Shown here in pieces: positions 1 through 6,079 of a stretch of DNA of 25,347 nucleotides. A model generated the notes under the pieces. The model worked only from the letters and a program-made list of their open reading frames with translations, did no database searches and was not told the DNA's origin. Position 1 is the stretch's first letter; every line of letters begins with the position of its first letter. The translations under genes were made by a program, and so were the position numbers. The stretch comes from a virus: the IMG/VR virus record IMGVR_UViG_3300037961_002798, positions 1-25,347 of that record. One strand, 5' to 3'.

Positions 1-34
1 AAAATTATTCAATAAATTGAATATAAAATAGTTG

Positions 35-43
35 TGATAGAAT
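35..43 (+). promoter_or_regulatory. Extended -10 late-type promoter
   Basis: TGATAGAAT is an extended -10 element (TGn plus TAGAAT) 22 bases before the ATG at 65. The surrounding GTGATAGAATATTA closely matches GTGTTAGAATATTA before the first late gene (10787-10800), so both probably belong to one promoter class. No convincing -35 is seen. Seen: the motif match. Inferred: promoter activity. Confidence 0.45.
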
Positions 44-64
44 ATTACCAGGAAGGAGAGTAAT

Positions 65-271
65 ATGTTCAACAGTATAGCAAGTCTTTTCTTGAGTAAA
101 GAGAAGAAAGTATTACTTGATTTAGCAATGCACATAGTCCAGTCTTTGGATACCAAAGAAGAAAGACTAGCAGCAGCTAATACAGTAATTCAAGCTTTAG
201 AAGATGGCAAGATTACAACTATAGAGTGGACCAAGATAGGCAAATCTCTAGGTGTATTTGGTAAAAAATAA
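65..271 (+). CDS. Small late-type hypothetical protein, 68 aa
   Basis: I do not recognise a characterised family. The protein is helical and soluble in appearance, with an amphipathic N-terminus, a charged middle (about residues 28-50) and a C-terminal GKITTIEWTKIGKSLGVF segment of a type I associate with small phage proteins of unknown role. It has no signal peptide or membrane span, so a holin is unlikely. The start is fixed by a very strong AGGAAGGAG Shine-Dalgarno 6 bases upstream. It is the only gene left of the converging terminators and runs in the late direction, so it may be the last gene of the late operon if the genome is circular, although it also has its own promoter-like element at 35-43. 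Function unknown. Confidence 0.75.
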   Translation: MFNSIASLFLSKEKKVLLDLAMHIVQSLDTKEERLAAANTVIQALEDGKITTIEWTKIGKSLGVFGKK

Positions 272-284
272 ATTTACTGTCAAA

Positions 285-313
285 TTTTCTTTGCAGTCTT
301 AAGGTGTTATAAT
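285..313 (+). promoter_or_regulatory. Promoter of the 320-430 small RNA
   Basis: TGTTATAAT at 305-313 is a consensus extended -10 (perfect TATAAT at 308-313), with a weak TTTTCT -35 at 285-290 and 17-base spacing. The predicted start, about 320, coincides with the first base of the 5' arm of the downstream RNA helix. GGTGTTATAA also equals the repeat unit at 10600-10609. Confidence 0.5.
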
Positions 314-319
314 AAATTT

Positions 320-430
320 AAGGCACTAAACTATAACGTAATTAATAAGTATTCAACATTCTTTTTTAATTCTTAAACTTTTTTTCATAAAGTAAGTACG
401 TTCTAATCCTATAGTTTAGTGTCTTTTTTA
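320..430 (+). ncRNA. Putative structured small RNA with intrinsic terminator
   Basis: No reading frame of interest lies here. The 5' arm AGGCACTAAACTATA (321-335) pairs with TATAGTTTAGTGTCT (410-424): 12 perfect pairs plus G-U, G-C and A-T extensions. The U tract TCTTTTTT follows at once (422-429). A second helix is possible inside it, ACGTA (336-340) with TACGT (397-401), and a weak ACTTT/AAAGT hairpin at 377-393. The loop is U-rich. The upstream extended -10 places the transcription start at the base of the stem, giving a closed RNA of about 110 nt. Seen: inverted repeat, U tract, promoter motif. Inferred: an independent ncRNA. Alternative: a long-loop terminator for the 65-271 gene. Confidence 0.5.
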
Positions 431-432
431 TT

Positions 433-475
433 TAAAAAAAATCTCCCCTCTAGCGAGTAAGAACTAGAGAGGAGA
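433..475 (-). terminator. Intrinsic terminator of the early operon
   Basis: On the minus strand, TCTCCTCTCTAG (475-464) pairs with CTAGAGGGGAGA (453-442) across a 10-base loop, with one U-G wobble, followed by a run of eight U (441-434). This is a textbook rho-independent terminator for leftward transcription and faces the plus-strand terminator at 410-430. Confidence 0.85.
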
Positions 476-518
476 CGAGTAAGAGATGAATAAGCCATGA
501 ATAAGTTACGAATAACCG
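475..518. repeat. Four 11-bp tandem repeats carrying the ATGAATAAG box
   Basis: Plus-strand units ACGAGTAAGAG, ATGAATAAGCC, ATGAATAAGTT and ACGAATAACCG sit in register at 475, 486, 497 and 508, one helical turn apart. A diverged GCGAGTAAGAA unit is at 453. The array lies between the stop codon of the last early gene and the terminator, so early mRNA carries the complement: CUUAUUCAU twice and CUUACUC. Those are complementary to ATGAATAAG boxes and GAGTAAG RBS elements of early leaders. Confidence 0.7.
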
Positions 519-566
519 AAGGAGAACTCATTTGCATCTCAATATAATGCTACATTATTAGTGTTA

Positions 567-836
567 CTATATCAAGGAAATAAAGACTGGTGTTGTTTCT
601 CCAACATAAGAGCCGACTACATTAAATTCAAAGTATTCTACTGCTTCCTCATAATCCATGCCAGTAGACATTAAAATATTCAAGCATTTAGTTCTATCAT
701 AAACTGCTAAAGTTTTATTAAACTGATAACCAAAGCCTATCAATGCTTCCTCAAACCCAGTAGCCATCAATGCTCCCTCAAATTCTTCCATCAAATCATC
801 CCAATCCTCTTTGCTTATTCTCTTTGGTTTTACCAT
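567..836 (-). CDS. Conserved-type phage hypothetical protein, 89 aa
   Basis: Last gene of the early operon. I recognise the style of the sequence, an acidic N-terminal half, then AVYDRTKCLNILMSTGM and YEEAVEYFEFNVVGSYVGE (about residues 45-80), from many phage proteins of unknown function, but I know no activity for it. No membrane span or metal-binding pattern is present. The start ATG lies inside the last codons of the RusA-like gene (overlap 830-836), so the two are translationally coupled. It is followed by a 91-base untranslated tail with the 11-bp repeats and then the terminator. Confidence 0.8.
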   Translation of the reverse strand: MVKPKRISKEDWDDLMEEFEGALMATGFEEALIGFGYQFNKTLAVYDRTKCLNILMSTGMDYEEAVEYFEFNVVGSYVGETTPVFISLI

Positions 837-1255
837 AATACTGATACCTCTACTCTCTGGTCTCCTTGTTTACATAATACTTTCTGTATTTTCATTGACC
901 AGACTTGATTATCATCAACCCACATTCCTGCTTCTGTTAACCCATCAACGATTGGCTTTAATAAATTGTCTACATCTGGTTTTTTTATATGAGGTGTGAA
1001 TACTAGACCATCCTGCCTTTTTTTGGCTACTGACTTGGGCATAGGCAGGTGTGCAGATACAATTATGGTTACTGGTACTCCCTCGTCTGCTCTAAGGCCT
1101 TTAGAAGCGATTTCTGCTTTAGCAATATCTCTTACTGTACTCATCCACTCTCTTACTGGTTTGCTATTGTACGAGCCAAACCTACTGTACCTTACAGATT
1201 TAGGTAAAGGTTTGCCTACTATCGTTAGAAAGTAATTTAGTTTAGTTTGTGTCAT
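830..1255 (-). CDS. rusA: RusA-like Holliday junction resolvase
   Basis: Phage RusA enzymes are dimeric, metal-dependent endonucleases that cut four-way junctions during recombination and before packaging. This 141-residue product has the family core KPDVDNLLKPIVDGL followed by WVDDNQV. Asp94, Asp96, Lys100 and Asp115 have the same spacing as the catalytic Asp70, Asp72, Lys76 and Asp91 that I recall for Escherichia coli RusA. The N-terminal VGKPLPKSVRYSRFG segment is also typical. Length is close to the usual 120-140 residues, so the gene looks intact. It overlaps the upstream nuclease-like gene by ATGA and the downstream gene by 7 bases, so it sits in a tightly coupled recombination cassette. 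Confidence 0.9.
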   Translation of the reverse strand: MTQTKLNYFLTIVGKPLPKSVRYSRFGSYNSKPVREWMSTVRDIAKAEIASKGLRADEGVPVTIIVSAHLPMPKSVAKKRQDGLVFTPHIKKPDVDNLLKPIVDGLTEAGMWVDDNQVWSMKIQKVLCKQGDQRVEVSVLW

Positions 1256-1635
1256 TTTAAATTTTTAAATAATGTAGACAGAGGTAACAACACTAAATCG
1301 CTAGTGTTATTATCTCCACCTTTTACTACTTTTGCAGTTTCATTATGAAACATTTTCTCTACTAGGTTTCTTAGTTTGTCTACTGGGAACACAACATGAG
1401 CAACATCCTCATCATTTATTTGTAAACAATGCCACCAGTAATCTGCTTGTGTAGTAGATAAACCAGATGGTTTTCCTCTGGAATTAATTTCTATTGCTAT
1501 ATTCCCAGACTCAACCCATCTATTATTCTCCTCGCTTTTTATTTCTATTGATTTATTTTTCAGTATCTTAGCAATTTGTTTCTCTCTAATCTGACCTAAA
1601 AGTAAATCATATTTAAAATCATTATTATGTTCCAT
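1252..1635 (-). CDS. Putative PD-(D/E)XK-type nuclease-like protein
   Basis: 127 residues. The segment IEIKSE (30-35) followed by ESGNIAIEI (42-50), RGKPSGLSTTQADYWW (53-68) matches a pattern I know from small phage and bacterial proteins with a PD-(D/E)XK nuclease-like core: a beta strand with ExK, then GNIxIE, then an RGKPSGI/L-TT-ADYW helix. Candidate metal and catalytic residues are Glu31, Lys33 and Glu49. The gene is wedged between the RusA-like gene (ATGA overlap) and a small coiled-coil gene (11-base overlap), which supports a recombination or DNA end-processing role. Fold assignment is by motif only; specificity is unknown. AGAGGAG precedes the ATG. Confidence 0.6.
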   Translation of the reverse strand: MEHNNDFKYDLLLGQIREKQIAKILKNKSIEIKSEENNRWVESGNIAIEINSRGKPSGLSTTQADYWWHCLQINDEDVAHVVFPVDKLRNLVEKMFHNETAKVVKGGDNNTSDLVLLPLSTLFKNLK

Positions 1636-1855
1636 TTGTTACTCCTCTGACTTTTAACTCCCCTCTGAGTTTTGTCATTTTATGCTCTAAGTCTTTCAAG
1701 TTACCAAGATACTTGTGTAACTCTTGCATCTGCTTTACTTGTACTCTTTGTATCTCCCAAAGTGTGTCAAGTAAATTATCCTTAGTAGTCGTCAAGTCAT
1801 AATCTATGTCTGAAAGTATTTCAGTTATTTCTTTATCTATTATTTCATGTTTCAT
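1625..1855 (-). CDS. Small coiled-coil protein, 76 aa
   Basis: Almost wholly helical and charged: an acidic N-terminal half (EIIDKEITEILSDIDYDL) and a long heptad-like stretch (LWEIQRVQVKQMQELHKYLGNLKDLEHKMTKL) that should form a coiled coil. I do not recognise the family. I place the start at the ATG at 1853-1855, 11 codons inside the longest frame, because GAGGGAGAAATAGA precedes it at good spacing whereas the longer version has no Shine-Dalgarno. The end overlaps the start of the nuclease-like gene by 11 bases, so the two are probably made together; an accessory or dimerisation partner role is a guess. Confidence 0.65.
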   Translation of the reverse strand: MKHEIIDKEITEILSDIDYDLTTTKDNLLDTLWEIQRVQVKQMQELHKYLGNLKDLEHKMTKLRGELKVRGVTNGT

Positions 1856-1881
1856 TCTATTTCTCCCTCTGTTTAGAATTG

Positions 1882-1925
1882 ATTCCAAAGTTAATTGGAC
1901 AGTTTGTTTCCCTGCGATTTGGAAT
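1882..1925 (-). other. Intergenic inverted repeat
   Basis: ATTCCAAA (1882-1889) and TTTGGAAT (1918-1925) are perfect 8-bp arms 28 bases apart, lying just after the stop of the 250-residue gene. There is no U tract, so it is more likely an mRNA stem than a terminator. Confidence 0.35.
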
Positions 1926-1927
1926 GA

Positions 1928-2680
1928 CTAATCCCAACTAAAAGTTTCTTGTTCAACAGTATCATCAGTTACTTCAACTGCACCTAGTTCTTTTGCCTTA
2001 GCGACACTTGGACTATCATCTAAATCATCTATACCTGCTATATCCTGTAATGGATGTTCGTCTGTGTAAATAGGTAAACCTTTTTCTGATTTATCAAGCC
2101 AATACATACAGTCAACTAACATTTGTTTTTCTTTTTCTTTACCAAAATGTTCGGCAATCTTACCACTACACACTAATAAAACTCTGTTATTTATAGTCAT
2201 ACCTTGTCTTACACCAGTTACATAGTCGTCATTAGACTGTCTGACTGGTGCAGGTGTTTGCGTAGGTGTTGGTTGACTTACAGGAGCAGGTGCATCAGAT
2301 TTTTTTATTGCCCATGCTTCGTTTCCATCATCTCCCTTGTAAGTCTGGACTAGAAAGTTTTCTTTTTCTTGGCCATTCTTATCAATGTAAATCTCATGTT
2401 TCAATTGCACAGAAACATAATCTCCCTGTGAAAACTTCTCTCCTGTATATGGCTTGAAGCCACCTATATCATCACTCCAACTCCCCCTTAAGTTCCATAT
2501 CTTACTTGCATTGTCCTCGCTAAATGCAATGCCATATCCATACTTATCAAAAGTTCTTGAGATAGTTCCATTGACATACTCAAAGACTACTCTCTTTGTA
2601 GGATTTTTGTGTTTATCTACACCATTATTTAGTCTTTTTACTTTTGATGGCCATGTTAGGTCTGGTGATTGTAATTCCAT
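1928..2680 (-). CDS. Possible ssDNA-binding-type early protein, 250 aa
   Basis: Function not recognised with certainty. Three parts are visible: an N-terminal beta-rich domain (about 1-125, rich in aromatic and basic residues, with KRVVFEYVNGTISRTFDKYGYGI), a Pro/Ala/Thr linker (about 130-148, APAPVSQPTPTQTPAPV), and a C-terminal domain (about 150-225) followed by a strongly acidic tail ending in FSWD. A beta domain plus flexible linker plus acidic aromatic tip is the general plan of phage single-strand-binding proteins, and the neighbours are a resolvase, a nuclease-like protein and a primase-helicase. That makes a replication or recombination DNA-binding role plausible, but this is inference from layout, not homology. 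AAGGAG precedes the ATG; the upstream HTH gene ends 2 bases before it. Confidence 0.55.
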   Translation of the reverse strand: MELQSPDLTWPSKVKRLNNGVDKHKNPTKRVVFEYVNGTISRTFDKYGYGIAFSEDNASKIWNLRGSWSDDIGGFKPYTGEKFSQGDYVSVQLKHEIYIDKNGQEKENFLVQTYKGDDGNEAWAIKKSDAPAPVSQPTPTQTPAPVRQSNDDYVTGVRQGMTINNRVLLVCSGKIAEHFGKEKEKQMLVDCMYWLDKSEKGLPIYTDEHPLQDIAGIDDLDDSPSVAKAKELGAVEVTDDTVEQETFSWD

Positions 2681-2682
2681 AT

Positions 2683-2901
2683 TTATTCTCCTTGTTCAAA
2701 TGGATTTGTATTTGTTTTTTTATCTATGTTTTTTTCGTATAACTTATCTATAATCTGTGCCTTGTCATAAGTAGGATGAGACTCTCCTCTTACCCATCTC
2801 CTGATGGTCTCGTGTGCTCTGACACCAGTAGCATCTGCTAGTTCTGATGTTCCTATCTTATCTTTCAAAGCAATTATTTTTTTTGTTGTTTCAGTTATCA
2901 T
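2683..2901 (-). CDS. Small helix-turn-helix regulator
   Basis: 72 residues with a Cro/CI-type helix-turn-helix at about 15-41: GTSELADATGVRAHETIRRWVRGES. The pattern is a first helix ending LADATGV, a tight turn, then a recognition helix RAHETIRRW with the WxxG that often follows it in phage repressors. The tail (about 58-72) is polar and probably flexible. Such proteins bind short palindromes as dimers; the AAGTAC-N4-GTACTT palindromes overlapping the -35 of two early promoters (8243-8258, 8861-8876) are the obvious candidate operators, although no link is proven. The start is supported by AAAGGAGAAACA. No partner antirepressor or integrase is near, so a lysogeny switch is not implied. Confidence 0.75.
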   Translation of the reverse strand: MITETTKKIIALKDKIGTSELADATGVRAHETIRRWVRGESHPTYDKAQIIDKLYEKNIDKKTNTNPFEQGE

Positions 2902-2928
2902 TGTTTCTCCTTTCTAAATTTTTTTTCA

Positions 2929-3168
2929 TTACATCCACCCTTCCATGGTTAGGTCTCCATCCTCTAATTGAAGACCATCACTTGTTGTCCACCTCTGCAA
3001 GTCTTGTTCCCTATGCGTTGCCACTATACTATTCCCTGATTTTTCTACTTGTTCTTTAAATCTGTTGATAGCACCTTGGTCTCCCTCTGGAAAACTATGT
3101 TGCTTACCACCATTTTGGCTAAAGAACATATACTCATCTAGTGTGAATACTATTCTATCTAAACTCAT
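2929..3168 (-). CDS. Hypothetical early protein, 79 aa
   Basis: Not recognised. Predicted mixed alpha/beta: an N-terminal strand (RIVFTLDEYMFF), a charged helix (AINRFKEQVEKSG), strands around SIVATHREQDLQRW and an acidic end closing with TMEGWM. No metal site or membrane span. The ATG overlaps the stop of the upstream zinc-ribbon gene as ATGA (3165-3168) and AAGGAG lies within that gene's last codons, so translation is coupled. Real by packing, RBS and codon use. Confidence 0.7.
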   Translation of the reverse strand: MSLDRIVFTLDEYMFFSQNGGKQHSFPEGDQGAINRFKEQVEKSGNSIVATHREQDLQRWTTSDGLQLEDGDLTMEGWM

Positions 3169-3473
3169 TGTTTGCTCCTTTCTATTATTGCTAAAACATC
3201 ATCTGCAAAATATTCATATCCTCTCATCTCATCATCCCAGTCATCAATACTTTGCATATCATTATCTCTTGCAGTTTCTCTGTTTCTTTCTTTCACTTCG
3301 TCACAGGCTTCTTTTATATCATCCAATGTTTTAATCATTCTCTCTACCAATCCTGCGTTACTGTGCATGTCCATGTCTTGTTCGCAAGATGGACATATCC
3401 AATCTCTGCCTACCAGTCTTGTGTTATCTCCACCAACTGGTCTGGCACACGCATCACAAATTTCTTTACGCAT
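3165..3473 (-). CDS. Zinc-ribbon miniprotein, 102 aa
   Basis: The N-terminus carries two Cys pairs, C6xxC9 and C27xxC30, separated by 17 residues, a classic four-Cys zinc ribbon (ICDACARPVGG and WICPSCEQ). The rest (about 40-102) is a highly charged helical region. Small zinc ribbons in phage early regions often bind nucleic acid or host polymerase, but no specific target can be read here. The RBS is AAGGAGTAAGTA directly before the ATG. It overlaps the next gene by four bases. Confidence 0.75.
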   Translation of the reverse strand: MRKEICDACARPVGGDNTRLVGRDWICPSCEQDMDMHSNAGLVERMIKTLDDIKEACDEVKERNRETARDNDMQSIDDWDDEMRGYEYFADDVLAIIERSKQ

Positions 3474-3476
3474 TAC

Positions 3477-3653
3477 TTACTCCTTACTCTTTTCTAAATT
3501 AATCATTTCCTTTGCTAATGCTACACCTTGATTATAATAATCATTATCTGATTGATTTAGTTCGTTTTGTGAAAAACAATCTATAGCACCTTGCTTAAAA
3601 TTTTCTAAATTTTTGAAGAATAATTTTTCTAATTCTATGTATTCTTTGTTCAT
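3477..3653 (-). CDS. Small acidic helical protein, 58 aa
   Basis: Not recognised. The product is helical, polar and has a single Cys. I choose the ATG at 3651-3653 (MNKEYIELEK), not the one 24 bases upstream: the upstream ATG belongs to the recurrent ATGAATAAG box and has no Shine-Dalgarno, while AGAGGAAATTAAA precedes the chosen one. The leader contains a stem-loop (3686-3708) and the box (3669-3677). Confidence 0.65.
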   Translation of the reverse strand: MNKEYIELEKLFFKNLENFKQGAIDCFSQNELNQSDNDYYNQGVALAKEMINLEKSKE

Positions 3654-3668
3654 TTTAATTTCCTCTTT

Positions 3669-3708
3669 CTTATTCATTTATTTATTGAGCAGTTTAGTCA
3701 CATGCTCA
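3669..3708 (-). promoter_or_regulatory. Leader: covarying stem-loop plus ATGAATAAG box
   Basis: In minus-strand order: stem TGAGCA, 11-nt loop TGTGACTAAAC, stem TGCTCA (3708-3686), AT-rich linker, ATGAATAAG (3677-3669), then the RBS of the 3477-3653 gene. The stem-loop is the first of three related copies (others at 9068-9090 and 9450-9472) whose stems differ by compensating changes. Confidence 0.6.
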
Positions 3709-3723
3709 GGTGTATAGATTACT

Positions 3724-3840
3724 CTAACCTAAATCCATTTCTCTAAGTGCTTTTGATAAAGCAACTTCTGCTTGTAGAAACTTTTTTCGTACTACTGGTT
3801 TAAGTTTTATAGTTTTCTTATTTACTTTTTTCTTATCCAT
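3724..3840 (-). CDS. Basic miniprotein, 38 aa
   Basis: Read codon by codon from ATG at 3838-3840 to TAG at 3724-3726. The N-terminal half is very basic (MDKKKVNKKTIKLKPVVRKK) and the C-terminal half is a short amphipathic helix (FLQAEVALSKALREMDLG). The size and charge would suit binding to nucleic acid or to an acidic partner, but there is no family evidence. GAAGGAGTAAATCT is a strong RBS. It is the first gene after the promoter at 3900-3928. Confidence 0.6.
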   Translation of the reverse strand: MDKKKVNKKTIKLKPVVRKKFLQAEVALSKALREMDLG

Positions 3841-3854
3841 AGATTTACTCCTTC

Positions 3855-3891
3855 CTTATTCATTTATTTTTACTGCAATCTTTTTGACTGC
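3855..3891 (-). promoter_or_regulatory. Leader: 5'-terminal stem-loop plus ATGAATAAG box
   Basis: Minus strand: GCAGTC-AAAAA-GATTGC (3891-3875; six pairs with one G-U), linker, ATGAATAAG (3863-3855), GAAGGAG. The predicted transcription start (about 3893) puts the stem-loop at the very 5' end of the mRNA, a place where stem-loops are known to slow 5'-end-dependent decay. Confidence 0.55.
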
Positions 3892-3899
3892 TCCTTAAC

Positions 3900-3928
3900 A
3901 TGATATCATAACAACAACAACATGTCAA
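3900..3928 (-). promoter_or_regulatory. Early sigma70-like promoter A
   Basis: Minus strand: TTGACA (3928-3923), 17-base spacer containing (GTT)4, TATCAT (3905-3900). It should drive the block from 3840 down to the terminator at 475. Confidence 0.75.
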
Positions 3929-3952
3929 ATCTTAGTTATAATAATTATTTTG

Positions 3953-3973
3953 TTTCCCAAACATTTCCCAAAG
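3953..3973 (-). repeat. Paired GGGAAA repeats upstream of promoter A
   Basis: Minus strand reads TTTGGGAAAT then TTTGGGAAA, 11 bases apart, centred about 35 bases upstream of the -35. A similar pair (GGGAAATATT twice) lies upstream of promoter D at 10351-10370 in the opposite orientation. Possible protein-binding sites. Confidence 0.5.
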
Positions 3974-3980
3974 ATAAATT

Positions 3981-4034
3981 ATAGATAACATAACAACGTA
4001 CTCTCTCTTAAGAGAGTAGTATGTTATGTTCTAT
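3981..4034 (-). terminator. Long imperfect hairpin after the primase gene
   Basis: AACATAACA/TGTTATGTT (9 pairs), a small internal loop, then TACTCTCT/AGAGAGTA (8 pairs) around CTTA, with an outer ATAG/CTAT. It begins at the primase stop codon. There is no clean U run after it, so it may be a weak or protein-dependent terminator, an mRNA-stabilising end, or a dyad binding site. Confidence 0.5.
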
Positions 4035-6067
4035 CAAATATCATTTTCATTAATGTAATACTGTCCACCAGAATTTCTAATTTTATTTCTTGCTTCAAGT
4101 CTTTGTAATGTTACTCTCAATGTTGGTAGAGGTATGTCTGTTTCCTCTGATAGTTCCTCTCTATTCATTGGTCTTGTTTTCAATTGATACAAAATTTTCT
4201 CTGGATTAGTTTGTTTTGCTGACAGGTTACTGCTCTTGTTCAAATCTCCAAAGTCATAACTTATGCTGACAGTATTATCATCCTCATCATTAACAAATGT
4301 AACTTCATATCCAACTGGTTTATGTACACCACCTGTATTGTTACCTTTCCTGTGGTACATACCAATTATGCTAGTGTTTCCATCTTGGTCATCATCTTTC
4401 TCTGCTGACCAAATGTTCCTAGATAGGTTGGTAAAGAACACACTACCATAAGCATGAGTATCTGACCCAGACTTAGTAATATGAGTAATACCAAGTGATG
4501 AAACACCTAAACTTCTAACTGCTTGATGGTAAGTTCTAGCACTTTCTGGACTGTTAGTATCCTCGTTACCACTAGCAACTACACTATCAATACAGATTAA
4601 TTCTATGTTGTGCTTAGAAATATCTCTTTGTATCTCCTCTAAATGATTTACTAAAGGTGCATCAAATCTCCTGTAAATTACAGGATGTAATAAATCTTTT
4701 TCTGTAAGACCTGCACCTCTAAGTAATCCATACATGATGGAATAAAACTCTTGCTCACTTGCTTCCCAGTCACAGAACATAACTGCACTCGGCTCTCTGA
4801 TATAAAGGTTAGGTAATAAATTTTTCCCAGAAGCCTTTGAGAGTAATGTTGCTATTGCAATAGTAGATTTACCAGTACCACCTGCTCCCATGATTAAGTT
4901 ACTTTGGTTTTCTTTGACATATGGTTTAGCACTCCATCCATCTTGCGTGATTTCTGGCTTGTAAGTTCTCATGTCATGTCCTACTGATGATGTTTCTAAA
5001 CTCTTATGTATCAGAATAAAAGTATTAGACAGTATAGATTTCCAATTTCTCTCTGCGTCTATTGATGTAAGTTCTTTCCTTAAACTATCAACACTACTAG
5101 ACGATAGCATATTGATACGTCTTGGTGCAGTAATTGGTGTACCCTCATCCTCTATCTCTATCTGACAACTTAGACTATCTCCTCGTTTTGTAATAGAAGT
5201 ACAGTTTATTACTATGCCTTGTTCTGGATATCTAAACACTCTCCTGTTTGCTATTGAAACTTCTACGATAGGTGTTTCTATTTCTTGGTTTTCATAATTC
5301 TCAAACGTCTGATACCTACCAGAATAAATACTATCTATCACTTGCATCAACTCAACTACTTCCATAGGAGGTGTACACTTACTACTGTATTGTTCCATCA
5401 ATGTTATCGCAACATCTTTACTGATGTTCTTACTTCTAAAATACCCTGCCAGTCTACTCGCCATATCGTTTCTTTGACCCTCTGCTACTCCTCTAAGAGC
5501 ATCCGACACCCATGTAGGTTGTTTGCTACCATTCATACTTTCAATGAAGTTCTGTGAACGTTTCTGTTTTACTTTATTCTGTTGAAATTCTGTAATCTCT
5601 GACCATTTAAGTATCGAAACTTCTTTACTGCTTGTATATTCTTTGCCATTTACAATACTTGGAGGTGCTAAAACGTACCCACCATCTGCTCGGACATCAA
5701 CTTTGTCTACAAGACCTGCTGTTTGTGATAAGTTTTCGTCATACTCAATATAAAAATGGTAACCTCTTGGTGTTTTTACATACCTAGTCTTTGGTATTTC
5801 TAATCCTACCTCTTTCAGATTGGCAACTGCTGACTTATCATCTAAATCTATTACATTTATTCCAGATATTTTACCTGTTGCTATTCCAATATTTGCATCT
5901 GGATATTTTTTGAATAGTTTTTCTGCTATCTCGTAATCATTGGTAGCACTTTTTCCACCATTAGGTTGCAACTCGCTATCATATAATGGCTCTTTGTTAT
6001 TTGACTTGACTGCTAAGACACTAAAACCCTCTGCAATATACTGTTGTGCCATCTCTAAGTTATTCAT
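4034..6067 (-). CDS. Bifunctional PrimPol primase-helicase
   Basis: 677 residues, the likely replication initiator enzyme. The N-terminal PrimPol domain (about 1-160) has NIGIATGKISGINVIDLDD with the metal-binding Asp74 and Asp76, then TPRGYHFYIEY with His104, and VRADGGYVLAPPSIVNGKEY. The central RecA/AAA-type motor has Walker A GAGGTGKS (394-401), FCDWEAS (431-437) and Walker B ELICIDS with Asp494, followed by GITHITK. The C-terminus (about 624-677) looks like a winged helix: REELSEETDIPLPTLRVTLQRL. Such proteins prime and unwind at phage or plasmid origins. I choose the third ATG (6065-6067), 13 codons inside the longest frame, because AAGGAGATAAA precedes it. The leader holds a pseudoknot-capable element touching that RBS, so translation is probably controlled. 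No separate DNA polymerase is seen in the window. Confidence 0.88.
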   Translation of the reverse strand: MNNLEMAQQYIAEGFSVLAVKSNNKEPLYDSELQPNGGKSATNDYEIAEKLFKKYPDANIGIATGKISGINVIDLDDKSAVANLKEVGLEIPKTRYVKTPRGYHFYIEYDENLSQTAGLVDKVDVRADGGYVLAPPSIVNGKEYTSSKEVSILKWSEITEFQQNKVKQKRSQNFIESMNGSKQPTWVSDALRGVAEGQRNDMASRLAGYFRSKNISKDVAITLMEQYSSKCTPPMEVVELMQVIDSIYSGRYQTFENYENQEIETPIVEVSIANRRVFRYPEQGIVINCTSITKRGDSLSCQIEIEDEGTPITAPRRINMLSSSSVDSLRKELTSIDAERNWKSILSNTFILIHKSLETSSVGHDMRTYKPEITQDGWSAKPYVKENQSNLIMGAGGTGKSTIAIATLLSKASGKNLLPNLYIREPSAVMFCDWEASEQEFYSIMYGLLRGAGLTEKDLLHPVIYRRFDAPLVNHLEEIQRDISKHNIELICIDSVVASGNEDTNSPESARTYHQAVRSLGVSSLGITHITKSGSDTHAYGSVFFTNLSRNIWSAEKDDDQDGNTSIIGMYHRKGNNTGGVHKPVGYEVTFVNDEDDNTVSISYDFGDLNKSSNLSAKQTNPEKILYQLKTRPMNREELSEETDIPLPTLRVTLQRLEARNKIRNSGGQYYINENDI

Positions 6068-6079
6068 TTTATCTCCTTG

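Noticed and set aside
320-430. tRNA or tmRNA in the structured region
   Set aside because: No cloverleaf, T-loop or CCA end; only end-to-end pairing and a U tract.
486-550. Plus-strand mini-ORFs starting at the tandem ATGAATAAG copies
   Set aside because: They give 4 and 16 codons with no recognisable product; the 11-bp periodicity explains the sequence better.
3065-3531. Plus-strand hydrophobic frames opposite the zinc-ribbon and neighbouring early genes
   Set aside because: Shadows of minus-strand genes; no RBS, and the low-complexity Leu/Ser/His composition is typical of antisense reading of charged AT-rich genes.
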